Assembly (NCBI GenBank): GCA_039583875.1
Contig: CM077150.1
Location: 185,756,375 to 185,820,374, forward strand
Direction of reading: 5' to 3'
From: Platanthera guangdongensis
Taxonomy: Eukaryota; Streptophyta; Magnoliopsida; Asparagales; Orchidaceae
DNA: 64,000 nucleotides
Shown piece by piece: positions 43,972 through 55,243 of this stretch. The notes below the pieces were generated by a model. The model ran no database searches, was not told the origin of the DNA, and was given only the letters and a program-made list of their open reading frames with translations. A program made the position numbers and the translations under genes. Numbering within the stretch: the stretch's first letter is position 1; each line of letters opens with the position of its first letter.

Positions 43972-44950
43972 ATGGAGATGGCGTGCGGAAAAAGAAGGCA
44001 CGGCGTACTCGCGGGAGGGAGGTGGAGGTGGGAGTATCTAGGCATTGACCTCTTGGCGTTGATCTTCTCTGAAATTGGAATAGCGAACCTGATCGTCGGC
44101 GTGCCCTATGAGTGCTCATCGTGGTGGTGTGCCGCGCGGGAGCCATTTTGCTGGCGTAGCCTGGACTTCCGGGACTGGGATGACATTTCTCGCCGTCTCG
44201 GATGCGAGCGCGACTGCCATATCGACTGTGAAGAGTTATTCTATTCTGTCCACCTTCCATACTTCGCTGACATCTTCGATCGGGAACATCTCTCAAACAA
44301 ATGTCCAGAGCTCCTTTATTTCAGCATAGAGAACCCTGATTTACCTGTGGATGAATTTTGTAAACACATTGGTAAGTTTAAGTTTCTAAATGGAATGGAT
44401 GTTGATCAAAGTTTGATCTGCCATCAAGTCCTGCAGCTTGTCAACCAATGTTGTGAGTACTTCGGCGAGGTAGAGGTCTTTTATGATGAAATGGATAAAC
44501 AAATGGCTTCTATTTTTTGTGAATGCCTCCTGAAACTAGGGAAGCTTCTGATTAAATGAATATCTTGATATCTCTGGATATGAATTGTCGGGCATCGCAA
44601 GTGAGGACATTAAGAAGGCTCCGCATCTTAAGGTCTTTCAATGGGACTCGTCATGGAGTGGCTTGCAAACCATCCTTGAGATGACTCTTTTGCAATGGTT
44701 GAAATTTGTTGTACTGATCAACTTTGGATGAGAGCCTGCCCTTGACAGTAGACTTTTAGATTGTGATCATCGCCAGGGAGTGCATCTGTGCAACTCTACG
44801 TAAATCTCTTGCATTTATCAAGCACTGTCGCTTGGAAGAGGTGTGCTTCTGTAGAAACTTGCTAATCATATCTAGTTTCGGCGATTGTGATCAGCCGAAA
44901 AGGATAAGCAAACAAGTAAATTTCTGGATTGGATCTGAAGCGGCCTGATT
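43972..44950 (+). pseudogene. F-box/LRR protein gene remnant
   Basis: ATG at 43972 starts MEMACGKRRHGVL, then an F-box-like segment: WRWEYLGIDLLALIFSEIG, VGVPYECSSWWCAARE, FCWRSLDFRDWDD. LRR-like sequence follows (CPELLYFSIENPDL). The product would be a substrate adaptor of an SCF ubiquitin ligase; it resembles plant F-box/LRR proteins of the At3g48880 type, from memory. The first frame ends at 44559. After a frameshift near 44550 the homology continues (LDISGYELSGIASEDIKKA) and then decays with several stops to about 44950. The Tourist-like element sits 130 bp before the ATG, in the presumed promoter or 5' UTR. It is broken, and sits between a Tork LTR piece and Tork pol. Confidence 0.75.
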
Positions 44951-45339
44951 CGACTCTATTTGGATCAGGTGATATTTTTTCATTTTGCGTCTTTCATACT
45001 TTAAAATATTGAAACGTAGCACCTATGATTGCAGTAAAATTGCAGTTTTTTTAATTACACTGATTTCCATGGGTGGAAACTCCACGTTCAACCTGACTTC
45101 AAAAATAGGAGATTTACTACACAACGCTCAACGATTTTACCACTATCCGAGAGGATGTGGACTCACTGGAGCAAAGTCGAAGATTTTTGTATGGATTACC
45201 TTCTGAATTCCCTGAATCCTCGCCTTTCATTGACCTTAAGCCAGTTGTCTCACAGTCAAGTCTGAAATGAACAGAATGGTTTAGAAAGAGGAAGCCCACA
45301 GAATACAGCAACATGCTGGCCTTCTGAGTTGTGGCCGAA

Positions 45340-48283
45340 TAACACTGCTACCTGTCATGTGTTTAATGACAAGGATCCTCTAACTAAGGTCACAATAGTT
45401 ATGGAAACAGTGAAAAACTGCAATGGAGGAGGGACTGAGGTGGGCCATACTGGGAATGCTACCTTGGTCTTGTCCTCAAATAAAATTTTTTTTTTCACTA
45501 GCTGCTAATTTAGTGTCTATTAGTTTACTTTGTGATGTTGACATGTCTTTTAATTTCTGTAGTGGTAGAGTAACTTTGTAAGTTAACTCACATTGTTTTG
45601 ATTGTGCATACGTTAGCCCTAACTCTAACAAACGAAATTGTTCAACAAATTCAAACAAACTTAGTTAGCCCTAAGACTCTACATGAGAGACTAGGACACG
45701 TGAACTATAGGAAAATGTTTCAAATAGCTAGAACTCACCATATCACATTAGACATTAAATCACCTCCTGAGAAATGTGATGTGTGTGCTCATACTAAAAT
45801 CATTAGGAAATCTTTTAGTGTGGTTACTAGGTACACAACACCCCTCGAGCTTATACATTCTGATATATGTGACTTTAAAAATTTTGTCACCAGAGGAGGA
45901 AAGAAGTATATGATCACATTCATAGATGAATGCTCTAGGTTCTATCACATCTATCTTCTGAAAACTAAAGATGAAGTGTATGAAAAGTTTTGTCTTTTCA
46001 AAACTAGGGTAGAAAACCAACTAGTCATGAGAATAAAGAGGTTTAGAAGTTATAGAGGAGGAGAATACGTGTCAAGTGAGTTCAGCTGTTTCCTTGCCTC
46101 TCAAGACATCATAGCAGAAACCACTGCTCCTTACTCACCCTAATCTAATGGTATATCCGAGAGAAAAAATATAACATTAACAGAGATGTTGAATTCTATG
46201 TTCCTCACTACTGACATGCCTACTACCTATTGGGGAGAAGCAATTTTAACTACAAACAACATTCTAAACAAAGTCGCTCATGCTAAGTTAGAGGTCACGG
46301 CCTACGAACTATGGTTTAAGAGACACCCATCTATTACTACACTTAAGACCTAGGGCTGTATAGCCTATGTCAGGGTCTCTGACCCTAGACGCTCCAAACT
46401 TGGATCTAGGACTAACACGTGTGTCTACTTAGGTTGTGTTGAAGATAGTGCTGCTGATAAATTCTTAGACCTGTCTACTAATATAATTATTGAATTTAGG
46501 GATGCTGTGTTCTTTGAGGATAAGTTCCTTAAGGATAAGAACCTGGTAATCTAAGGTATGCAAGCAACTATTGCTAAGGAAGAACCTGAATCTGTACCGA
46601 ACACCTCCTATTTAGTCTCGGTAGACAATAGTGTCCTAGAGTTTAGACGGACTTCGGTGAGAGAGCGAACTCACAGAACCTTTGGTAGTGACTTTGTCAC
46701 TTACAACGTTGAGTTCGATCCATCCACCTATAAGGATGCGATGAGATCAAAGGATTCACTACTCTGAAAAGAAGACATTGATGAAGAAATAAACGTTTTG
46801 CTTCAAAACAACACCTGGACGTTGGTTGATAAGCCAAAAGGGGCTAAAACTATATGATGCAAGTGGGTTCTGAAAAAGAATCTTATTCCTGATGGTAACG
46901 TAGCTACATCCTGATGGTAGCGTAGTTAAGTATAAAGCACGGCTGGTGGCTAAAGGTTTCACAAAAGTTAGTGGGGTGGATTACTTTGATGTATATTCAC
47001 CAGTGTGTCGCTTAGCAACCATTAGTATACTCCTTGCTATTGCGTCTATTGAGAACTTTATTGTTTATCAAATGGATGTTAAGACTACGTTTTTGAACGG
47101 ACATCTGACCGAAGAAATATACATGAGCCAACCTGAAGGTTTCATAATAGACGGTCACGAAAGTAAGGTCTGTAAGTTAATCAAGTCGCTATATAGACTC
47201 AAACAAGCAACAAAATTATGACATGATAAGTTTGACTATAGTGTAAGGAACATGAGATTCATGTCGAGTCTCTCAGACAAATGTCTTTACATATGTAATA
47301 GATCGAATAAAGTCGTTGTAATATGCTTATATATGGATGATATGCTGATTCTTGGTTTTGATCAATTCGTAGTGGATGATGTTAAGTCAGAACTAATGAA
47401 AGAATTTAACATTAAAGATTTAGGTGTAGCTGAGATTATACTATGCATGCAAGTGAGCTTTTGGAAAAATGACATTTTCCTAAGTCAAAGCCAATACATA
47501 AAGTCCATGTTGGACATGTGGGGATACAGTGAACGTTGAGCAGTGGAGACACCTTACGATTACAATAATCGCTTGAAGCCCAATGATGGATCTGCGATTA
47601 GACAATTAGATTATGTTAAACTGATTGATAGTCTCATGTATGTTATGGTATGCACAAGATCTGAAATAGCCTTTATGGTCAACATGTTCAGCAGATTCAC
47701 TAGTAATACTAGCCAAGACCATTGAGACGTCACTGATAGGCTGATGCGATACCTGAAGCACACCCAAAAGTATGATTTATGTTACTATGGTCATCCTCCA
47801 GTTTTGGAAGGATATTTTGATGCATCATGGTGCTCAGAAATCAACGACAGCAAGTCCACTAGTGGATTTATATTCACACTAGGAGGAGCAACTGTAGCGT
47901 AGAAGTCCAAGCGGCAATCATGTATTGCACTATCTTCTATGCAATCCGAACTCTACGCTCTAGCTTCAGCGGGAGAAGAAGTAGAGTGGATAAGATATTT
48001 GGTGATGGACATTCCACTATCGAGCCTGAAGTTGAGTTCTGTTGTAGTTTACTGCGACAATCAGACTACGAAAATGATTGCTAAGAATACTTTATTCAAT
48101 AGCAAAAGAAGGCAACTCAGGATGAAACAAGCCCGGTTGACCTCTCTCACGAGTCAAGGGATTATGACCCTTACGAATGTGAGATCGAAAGATAATGTTG
48201 CAGACGTCTTGACAAAGGTCTTAAATAGAGTTCTCACAATAAAAACATCGTGGGAGATGAGATTAAAGTTCATAAAAATATGA
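45340..48283 (+). pseudogene. pol: TORK-1 decayed pol: protease trace, integrase, reverse transcriptase, RNase H
   Basis: Traces of the region after the protease motif start near 45340 with frame breaks. From 45598: GAG-pre-integrase (LHERLGHVNYRKMFQIAR; CDVCAHTKI), integrase core (IHSDICDFKNF; SYRGGEYVSSEF) and TAA at 46141-46143 just before SNGISERKN. Further stops lie at about 46351, 46552, 46765 and 46855. A tandem duplication of about 22 bp near 46890-46935 shifts the frame. Reverse transcriptase: YQMDVKTTFLNGHLTEEIYM and catalytic YMDD in ICLYMDDMLIL. RNase H: DASWCSEINDSKSTSGF, MQSELYALASAGEEVEW. Similarity is to the Tork (Tnt1-like) lineage. No gag is recognisable upstream; the F-box remnant is there instead. 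Confidence 0.88.
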
Positions 48284-49088
48284 AACTTCCTCCTATTTTT
48301 ATGTTTTCACAGCAAGAACCTATAGTCGTAACATTCAAGCATCTAATAACAGACTGAAAACCCCAAATAGTTTCTTGATGAAAGCCCAAGATGGTTAGAT
48401 GCTAGTTATTCCACACCCAATGACTTAACATCGTTCTCATTGTAAGCTGATTTGAGAATTATTCAACTGAGAATAGAAAGTCGTTGTATAAGTTAATCTA
48501 ACATTAATGATCATAGCACATTATTCCACATTTGATAATGTTGCAAATGACGGTGTGTCAAGTCATATGATGAGGTACATAGTGGTCACTGATGAGTAAG
48601 ATAACAATGTTTGATTTATTGAAATCAAAACTTGACTGGTCCTAGCTAGACTGGATAGAGATGCTGACAGTGTTACTTCACTACTGCTACAAGTGCTAAG
48701 CTCATTTAGCTAGAGATAGTTTACTTTGATACGTCACTGCATATGTTTATGAATTCATAGAGTCTGACTCATGAAATTCCTTGCAGGCACTGGTGAAGAT
48801 GGAGGAGAGAAAGTGGATTTTGACTTGGATGATGATGATCTACTCTCTGAGTAGAATTGTTACACGTTTATCCATTGTCATTTTTGTTTTTCCAGACTTA
48901 TTTGTTATGTAGTAGCACATTTATATTTTTTGGATGGTTTATGTTATTGTTTAAAACTCATGTTTATGTTTTACTCTAAACTGTGCTAACTCTTATGGAA
49001 ATGTGTAAAGTCGGAAACTTGTTTTGATACTCTCCACTTTCTGTACTACGAAACGTACACGTTATTTGTCACAAATATAGGAGGAGAT
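48284..49088 (+). other. TORK-1 3' untranslated region and polypurine tract
   Basis: AT-rich non-coding DNA with no supported ORF. It ends ATATAGGAGGAGATTGG at 49076-49091, a polypurine tract directly before the LTR homology. Confidence 0.65.
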
Positions 49089-49558
49089 TGGTAGTGTATA
49101 TTTGGACGAATAACGGGTTCGGAGGCATAACAGGTCAGTTCGGACACGTGTAGATCCGATACCCGTAGAAACTCCTTGGGTTTGCCTATTTATACCCACC
49201 TAGGGGCAACAGGTAGGTGATTCCACTTAGATCCCCATCCAGATACTTCGAGCGACAATTACACTAGCTGACATAGGCCTCACTTACGCCTCAACGCTAT
49301 ATACCTGGTAGCGGAGTCCCTGCGTACTACGACACAGAAGAGTTCTTTAGGACGTAAGCACCAAAGAGCCCAACCCAGCTAGCTTAAACAGTACGGAAGG
49401 GGTCTTTAGGAAGTAAACACCAAAAAACCTAGCCCAACCGACTTAATATGCACAGAAGAGGTCTTTGGGAAGAAAGTACCAAAGAACTCATCCCAACCGG
49501 CCATGATCTATCTGCCAGCTTCCGTCGGTGTGACGATCGGCAAGCCCGTAGACCTAAC
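49089..49558 (+). repeat. TORK-1 3' LTR, right end tentative
   Basis: Starts TGGTAGTGTATATTTGGACG, homologous to 40434 onwards (TGTTAGTG). TATA-like CTATTTATACC near 49188. It includes a threefold repeat of GGTCTTTAGGAAGTAAACACCAAA-like sequence (about 49333, 49397, 49459). The end at 49558 (CCTAACAC) is a guess: the left copy is truncated, and no CTACC target copy matching 40429-40433 is visible. Confidence 0.6.
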
Positions 49559-49879
49559 ACAAGTAATCCTCAACTCACGATCATTTAACAACTATGTATT
49601 AACATACACATCATGCAATCCTCCTATACTAACGTTCCAAGAAGCACCCAAGGATCTCCAACCGTGACTGTACAACCCCGTATCCGGCGAGTGGGGTCTC
49701 TAGGAGCCAGACCGATCAGCTCTCTTTTCTCAAGTCCCGGGCGAGCACCCAAGGGGCCAGAGCTCGGCAGCCCCCAACTCGCCCAGGCGAGCCCAGCAAG
49801 TGGCAGGCGAGTAGGGTCAGCCGGTCCCGCACTCGCCAGGAGGTAGGTAGAGGCGACGAGTGCCAGCCGGTCCAGACAA

Positions 49880-50115
49880 CGTCGTTCTGCCTTAGCATTG
49901 AGTGAAGTCCAGACACTCAACGTCGTTCTACCTTAACAGTGAGTGAATTTCAGACAATCGACATTATTCTGCCTCATCGTTGAGTGTGGTCCAGACACTC
50001 AACGTCGTTCTACCTTAGCATTGAGTGAAGTCCAGACACTCAATGCCGTTCTACCCTGGCATTGAGTGAAGTCCAGTCACTTAATGCCGTTCTACCTTGG
50101 TGTTGAGTGAAACCC
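49880..50115. repeat. TAT-1 LTR tandem repeat, about 43-bp unit, five copies
   Basis: Units contain TTGAGTGAAGTCCAGACACT and CAACGTCGTTCTACCTTAGC, where GTGAGTG/CACTCAA parts pair as inverted repeats. Copies start near 49898, 49940, 49982, 50021 and 50063, diverging by 10-25 percent. Confidence 0.75.
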
Positions 50116-50129
50116 ACCCAGTCCACTCA

Positions 50130-50235
50130 GTTCGTCGAACGGAGCTCGACGTTCGTCGAACGGAGCTCGGTATTTGTCGAACGTGGCTCGACGTTTGTCG
50201 AACGGAGCTCAGCATTCTTCGAGCTAACCTCAGGT
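50130..50235. repeat. TAT-1 LTR tandem repeat, 21-bp unit, five copies, TCGA core
   Basis: Unit GTTCGTCGAACGGAGCTCGAC with variants (TTTGTCGAACGTGGCTCG). It contains the palindromes TTCGTCGAACG-like and GAGCTC. The period equals that of the unrelated array at 21087-21607. Confidence 0.75.
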
Positions 50236-50656
50236 GTTAGAATCCTAGATTCGTCAAAATAAGCTCGGCGAACTCAATTCTTCTGAAATTCCTTCTGTAG
50301 CAACAGCCCCAGACCAGCCAACCCGCAGTCCCATAGGCGACCTGGATGTCAGGCCACCTCGGAGTGAGGGTCGGCGGGCTGCGACGGCCTGGCTCGCGCT
50401 CGCCCAAAGAGGGAAGGCGAGCTGCGGGAGCCAGGTCGCATCCGCCCCAGCGGGGTGGAGAGTTGAGGCGAGCCGACCTCCAGGTCCTTGGAATCTGCCC
50501 AGTGGGGTCCAGAGGCAAAATTACCTGGGTGCCCTTGCCAGGGGTGTGAATAGCTTGTTAGAACAACGGAGTTACGTTGTTGGCAGACCCACTTGGGATG
50601 CACATAACTGTTAAAAACAGCGGAGGTTGGCTATTTGCAGGTCGTCTTCAAAAAAC

Positions 50657-50665
50657 TATAAATAA
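50657..50665 (+). promoter_or_regulatory. TAT-1 LTR TATA box
   Basis: TATAAATAA in AACTATAAATAAGACC, 260 bp before the LTR end and about 420 bp after the 21-bp array. Typical core promoter context in an otherwise GC-rich LTR. Confidence 0.6.
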
Positions 50666-50975
50666 GACCCAAGGGGTATCTTAGAAGGCATGCTTACTAG
50701 TATTCAGATTTTCTTACGCTTTCTGAGGTAGCCTTAGCTAGACATTTTGCTGAGGGGAAGCACTCTAAGATCTTCCGGGTGTGTGGTGGGACCTCCACGC
50801 CGAGCCCTTGGGTCAGTTCTCATTTCTTTTTGTTATTTGACTTGTAGGAGAAAAGTAGGTGCGCGATCACCCCTTCCCCGTGGGTGAACCCCATTAGAGA
50901 CCGAGTTTTCGGTTTCAATATTTTGGTGCGGTAAGCGTGAAAAGTGGTCAACACAAAAAATCTTCAGCAGGCTAG

Positions 50976-52300
50976 ATGGCAGGAGGAGAAGGACAAGGCT
51001 CAGACAGGTCTGACTCGCCACCCCCACCACCTCTTGCCACGGTGAGGATGTTCGAAGACTTCAGGAAGGAGGTGATCAACCTCGTCAAGTTCGCACTTGG
51101 CGCTCGGGACGAGTGCTTGACTGCAGCAGTTCCAGTCATAACTGCCCCGTCTTTGGGCGAGGACGCTCCCGACATGCGATTTGGGAAGGAGGTTGCCGAG
51201 AAAGGTAGAGGCTGCGTGCTCCCTGGGTGTGTGCTCTTCCACGGCTCGGCAAGCGGGGGCCGGTTCGGTGAGATGGGTGCGCGAGACACTCCAGCTCGCC
51301 CAACAAGGGGAGGCAGCCCCTTCAGCTAGTTGGTTTCTTCGGCCCCGGCTCTGGAGGGGTTCAGGGAGCTCGAGATGTCTTAATACACCGGGAAGGGGGG
51401 TCCGGTCCGACATGTCCATTGGTTTGAGGACGTAGTCTCGATCCGATAGATGTCGGATGGCTTCAAGTGTCAGCTCTTTGCCATCACCCTCAAGGAGAAG
51501 GCGAGAGAGTGGTTTCACCAATTACCGACCAGCTCCATTTACTGCTTCGAGGACCTGCGCCGGGGGTTTATGTTGAGGTTCACCACCTCCAAGAGGAGGA
51601 AGGAGGAAGGAGTCCCTGTTCCACATCAAGTAGGGGGTGAATTAGACCTTGGGGAGTTATGTTGACCGGTTTTAGGAGGAGGTCATCCAGGTCCAGGAAA
51701 TGCCCGGGCATAGCCTAATGATGGCCTTTACCTTGGGGCTACAACAAGGTTTCTTCAGGATGGAACTGAAGAGAGTGTCGCCCCTCTCCTACGAAGAGTT
51801 GATGGAGAGGGCAGCAAAAGAAGTCGGCAGGGAGGCGTCAAACCCGGAATTTGCCCGGAAGCTGGCTAGGTGGGCCATAGAGGAGGAAAAGTAGCCGAGA
51901 GGTGGCCGGGGTCAGGAGGAAAGGAGAGCTGAACCCCGACCGAGGGAACAACAGCAGCAACAACAACAACAACAGCCCAGGTGGGGGCGTCAGGAGCCGG
52001 ATCGTCGGCTGGGCTGGAGGCCCGAGTTGCAAGACTAGGGGCCACAGAGAGGTTATGAAGGAATGGACAACCGCCAGGGGGCCAGGATCAGTTCCATCCC
52101 CCAGGTTGGAGGCAGGCCCAAAGACCTCCCCTCCCCGATCAAGATCAGGCTATGGCTATAGCCATGGGGGAGAGGAGGAAAGCAACACAGATAAGGAGAA
52201 GTGAAGTTAGGGTGGAGTTGCCCTACTGCGACTTCCACCAAGAGGAAGGGCACGCCACGTCCACGTGCCCGGAGTTCCTCAAGATGAGAGGAAACAGGGA
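50976..52300 (+). pseudogene. gag: TAT-1 gag
   Basis: ATG at 50976 (MAGGEGQGSDRSDSPPPPP). Frame 1 runs with stops at 51327-51329, near 51379 and at 51447-51449; the gag domain is visible as MSDGFKCQLFAITLKEKARE then WFHQLPTSSIYCFEDLRRGF. A frameshift near 51612 leads to MPGHSLMMAFTLGLQQGFFR and YEELMERAAKEV. After TAG at 51892-51894 come Gln-rich sequence and a nucleocapsid-like CDFHQEEGHATSTC near 52229-52270. The missing Cys spacing of a true CCHC is usual in Tat elements. The frame is heavily broken. Confidence 0.75.
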
Positions 52301-52419
52301 GCAGTGTCAGCAGCAGGGTCGCCAGGAGATGAGGATTGAGGAGGTCCTGCCTCGAGCAGAGGAGGATAGATGTGAAGACCGGGTGGATGTTGGAACCCGT
52401 GGAGGGATCAGAGTGATCC

Positions 52420-53331
52420 ATGGGGGTGGGGATAGAGGCTTCCCGGAAGGCGAGCCTCCATACTATGTACCGCCGGAGCGTTGGCTCCATATCTCAGACC
52501 CCACACCCGAAGAAGATTACTTTCTCCAGAAGTGATATGCCAGATCATGAGGATCCTTTCTGCGATGTGTTGGTCATCCGGACAGCCATCGAGAATTTCA
52601 CCGTCTCCAGGATCCACATTGAAAATGGAAGCTCTATCAACGTCATCTTCAAGAAGGCGTTCGACACGATGAAGGTGGAGGCAAAGAGGGTGCTAGCCTC
52701 AGATGGGCCCCTGTTTTGGTTTTCGGGGGAGAGGAAGGAGGTAGAAGGAGGAGTGGGGCTTCACGTCACTCTAGGGGGTGGGGCAATCCTGGAACTGCAA
52801 GTTTGTCATCATGGATGCCCCCAGTAGCTACAACGCCATCTTCGGAAGGCCCCTCATCAGTGCCTTCCGTTGTGTCCCCTCGTCCTTCCACCAATGCTTA
52901 AAGTTTAGCACCGAAGGGATCCAGGTCTGGGTTCGGGGGGACCCCAAGATGACAAAGGAGTGTCACGTCACCGCCGTAAACTCTATCTCCTGGCAGGACA
53001 GGGCCGAGGAGATGGAGCAGAGGATGGAGGAGGCGGAGCACGAGGCTGGTGGGGAGGAGATGGAGATAGAAGAGAGTTGCACCCAAGTGGTGATAGGAGG
53101 AAACCAGGAGGAGTTGGTCGAGGCGGTGGCCGTGGAGGAAGAGGTGGAAGCTGAGGAGGTTCTTGTCCCGGAGGAGTGGGACGTCGGAGAATGGGGGGAG
53201 CAGTCCAGGCTGGAGGCTGCAGAAGAGGTCGTGAAGATGGAGGTTCTCAGCCTTGGAGGCAGGGTGGAGAAGGTCCGCATCAGCGGGGGGCTGACCCCGG
53301 AGGCTCAGGGCAGGATGATGACATGCATCTA
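52420..53331 (+). pseudogene. pol: TAT-1 protease region
   Basis: VLVIRTAIENFTVSRIHIENG is the Tat-type aspartic protease entry. The catalytic Asp appears as Glu here (IENGSS, near 52615-52632), which should inactivate it. A frameshift near 52790 leads to FVIMDAPSSYNAIFGRPLIS and KMTKECHVTAVNSIS, the end of the domain. A Glu-rich linker (52990-53260) with long acidic runs follows up to TAG at 53330-53332. Confidence 0.7.
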
Positions 53332-53332
53332 G

Positions 53333-54735
53333 AAGAACATGGACATCTTCTCATGGAGCGCAGCAGAGATGCCGAGGATTGACGCGGACGTGGCCTGCCA
53401 CCGCATCAACCTGGACCCAGGATCCCGCCCCGTCCAGTAGAATAAGAGGTCCACTGCAGACAAGATGGCCGTGCCCATCAGGGAGGAGGTGGCCAAACTC
53501 CTCAAGGCCGACTTTGTATTCGAAATACAGTACCACAGCTAGGTCTCCAATGTAGTTATGGTTAAAAAAGTAGACGGACGGTGGCGTATGTGTGTTGATT
53601 TTTCCTTACATAATAAATCATGCCCTAAGGACTGTTATCCTTTGCCTCGGATCGACGCGCTGGTTGACTCTGTCGTCGGTTTTCCTGTAATGAGCTTCTT
53701 AGATGCATTTTCAGGTTATCACCAGATTAGGATGCACACTCCCCCCCCCCCCCCCCCCCCGATATAAAAAATGTCTCATTCATCACGAGGGATGGATGTT
53801 ACTGCTACAAAATGATGCCCTTTGGGCTGAAAAATGCAGGGGCGACATACCAGAAGATGATGGACTGGATCTTCCGGGAACAGAAGGGGAGGAACCTGGA
53901 GGTGTATGTAGATGATCTAATGATCAAGAGTCGAGACTTGGACTCTCACCTCCAGGACCTGGAGGAAACCTTCATCACCTTGCGTAAATACAAGATTCAT
54001 CTGAACCCCCTAAAGTGCGTTTACGGGACCAGCATGGGCAAGTTCTTGGGACATCTCCTCACCCCCGCGGGGGTCAAGCCAAATCCCGACAAGGCCAAAG
54101 CCATCATGGAGCCGGGGTCGCCTCGAAATGCTAAAGAGGTGCAACAGTTGACAGGGTAGCTGGCGGGATTGAGCAGGTTCCTCTCCCGGGCCGGGGAGAA
54201 GTGCTCCCCCTACTTCAAAACATTGAGGGGTGGCCAAAAGTTCGAGTGGACAAAGTAGTGCGAGGAAGCATTCCAGGCCCTGAAGAAGTAGTTGACCCAA
54301 ACTTCGCTGCTCCAAGGGCCGAAAGAGGGGGAGGAACTATTTCTGTATCTCCGGGTCAGAGTAGAGGCCTTGAGCTCCGTCCTGGTTCGAGAAGAGGGCA
54401 AGAATCAGCTCCCCATATATTATGTGAGTCGGGTCCTGAGGAAGGCCGAGCTTCAGTATCCCATCTTGGAATAGCTGGCCTTCGCTCTGGTCATCTCTGC
54501 TCGGAGGCTCCGACCCTACTTCCAGGCACACTCCATCCGAGTGGTGACTGACCATCCCCTCCGCAACATCTTTGAGGGGGTGGAGCATTCGGGCAGGTTG
54601 GCTAAGTGGTCAGTGGAATTAAGTGAGTTCGACATCTCCTTCGTCCCCCGCCTCTTGATCAAGGCACAAGCAATGTCCGACTTTTTGGCTGACTACGTGG
54701 TCGAGGTGGCGGAGGAAGAGCTCACTCGTCCGGCT
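53333..54735 (+). pseudogene. pol: TAT-1 reverse transcriptase and RNase H, split by a poly-C run
   Basis: Blocks: VVMVKKVDGRWRMCVDF, CPKDCYPLPRIDALVDS, SFLDAFSGYHQIRMH. Then C20 at 53741-53760 replaces coding sequence and shifts the frame. After it: MMPFGLKNAGATYQKMMDW, catalytic YVDD (LEVYVDDLMIKS), FLGHLLTPAGVKPNPDKAKA. TAG at 54157-54159 and three more stops lie in the RNase H part (PIYYVSRVLRKAELQYPILE; VVTDHPLRNIFEG). The sequence is Tat-like (Ogre/Retand relatives). Confidence 0.85.
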
Positions 54736-54737
54736 TC

Positions 54738-55043
54738 GTGGAAGGTAAAGGTAGACGACGCTTCGGGGAAACATTCCTTGGGGGCGGGGTAATTTTGGAA
54801 AGCCCCCAAGGGATGAGAATCGAGCAAACAGTGGTGGTGCACTTCCCCATCACTAGCAACCAGGCCGAATACGAGGCCGTAATAGCAGGGCTGCGCCTTG
54901 CCAGGGAGTTGGGGGTGCTTGACGTGGAGTTCCTCACTGACTCCATGGTGGTGGCTTCCCAGATCAACGGGGAGTTCGAGGCAAGGGATCCTACCCTCCG
55001 GTTATACTTAGCAAAAGTGAAGGGGTTCATCGACACGTTCTAA
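54738..55043 (+). pseudogene. pol: TAT-1 second (archaeal-type) RNase H
   Basis: The encoded GGGVILESPQGMRIEQTVVV, SNQAEYEAVIAGLRLARELG and VEFLTDSMVVASQING are the additional RNase H domain that marks the Tat lineage. It follows the normal RNase H across a frameshift near 54780. The conserved acidic residues in QAEYEA and FLTDS are present. It may help process plus-strand primers; that role is inferred. Confidence 0.82.
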
Positions 55044-55243
55044 AACTTCTCCATCTGACATGTGCCCCGGGAGGAGAACGAACAGGTAGATCAATTGGCA
55101 AAGCACGGTCCCCAGGTGGGGGTACCATCACTGATCTATTCCGCCCTTCTATTGAAGAGGGAGAGCTGATGGAGGGGGATCAACACCCCTCATGGATGGA
55201 CCCGTTCACGACCTTCCTTTCCACTAGAGAGTATCCGTAGGGG

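Larger units (their letters stand above)
49640..50917 (+). repeat. TAT-1 5' LTR, left boundary uncertain
   Basis: The right edge is GGTTTCA (50911-50917), followed by a probable primer site TTTTGGTGCGGTAAGCG (50921-50937). U3 carries two tandem arrays (49880-50115 and 50130-50235), then a GC-rich part and a TATA box at 50657-50665. The partner LTR is outside the window, so the left end cannot be fixed; TGTACAACCCCG at about 49667 is one candidate start. Confidence 0.6.

Noticed and set aside
52898..53280. Minus-strand Ser-rich ORFs opposite the Glu-rich linker of TAT-1
   Set aside because: Antisense of GAG/GAA codon runs; no start context or domain.
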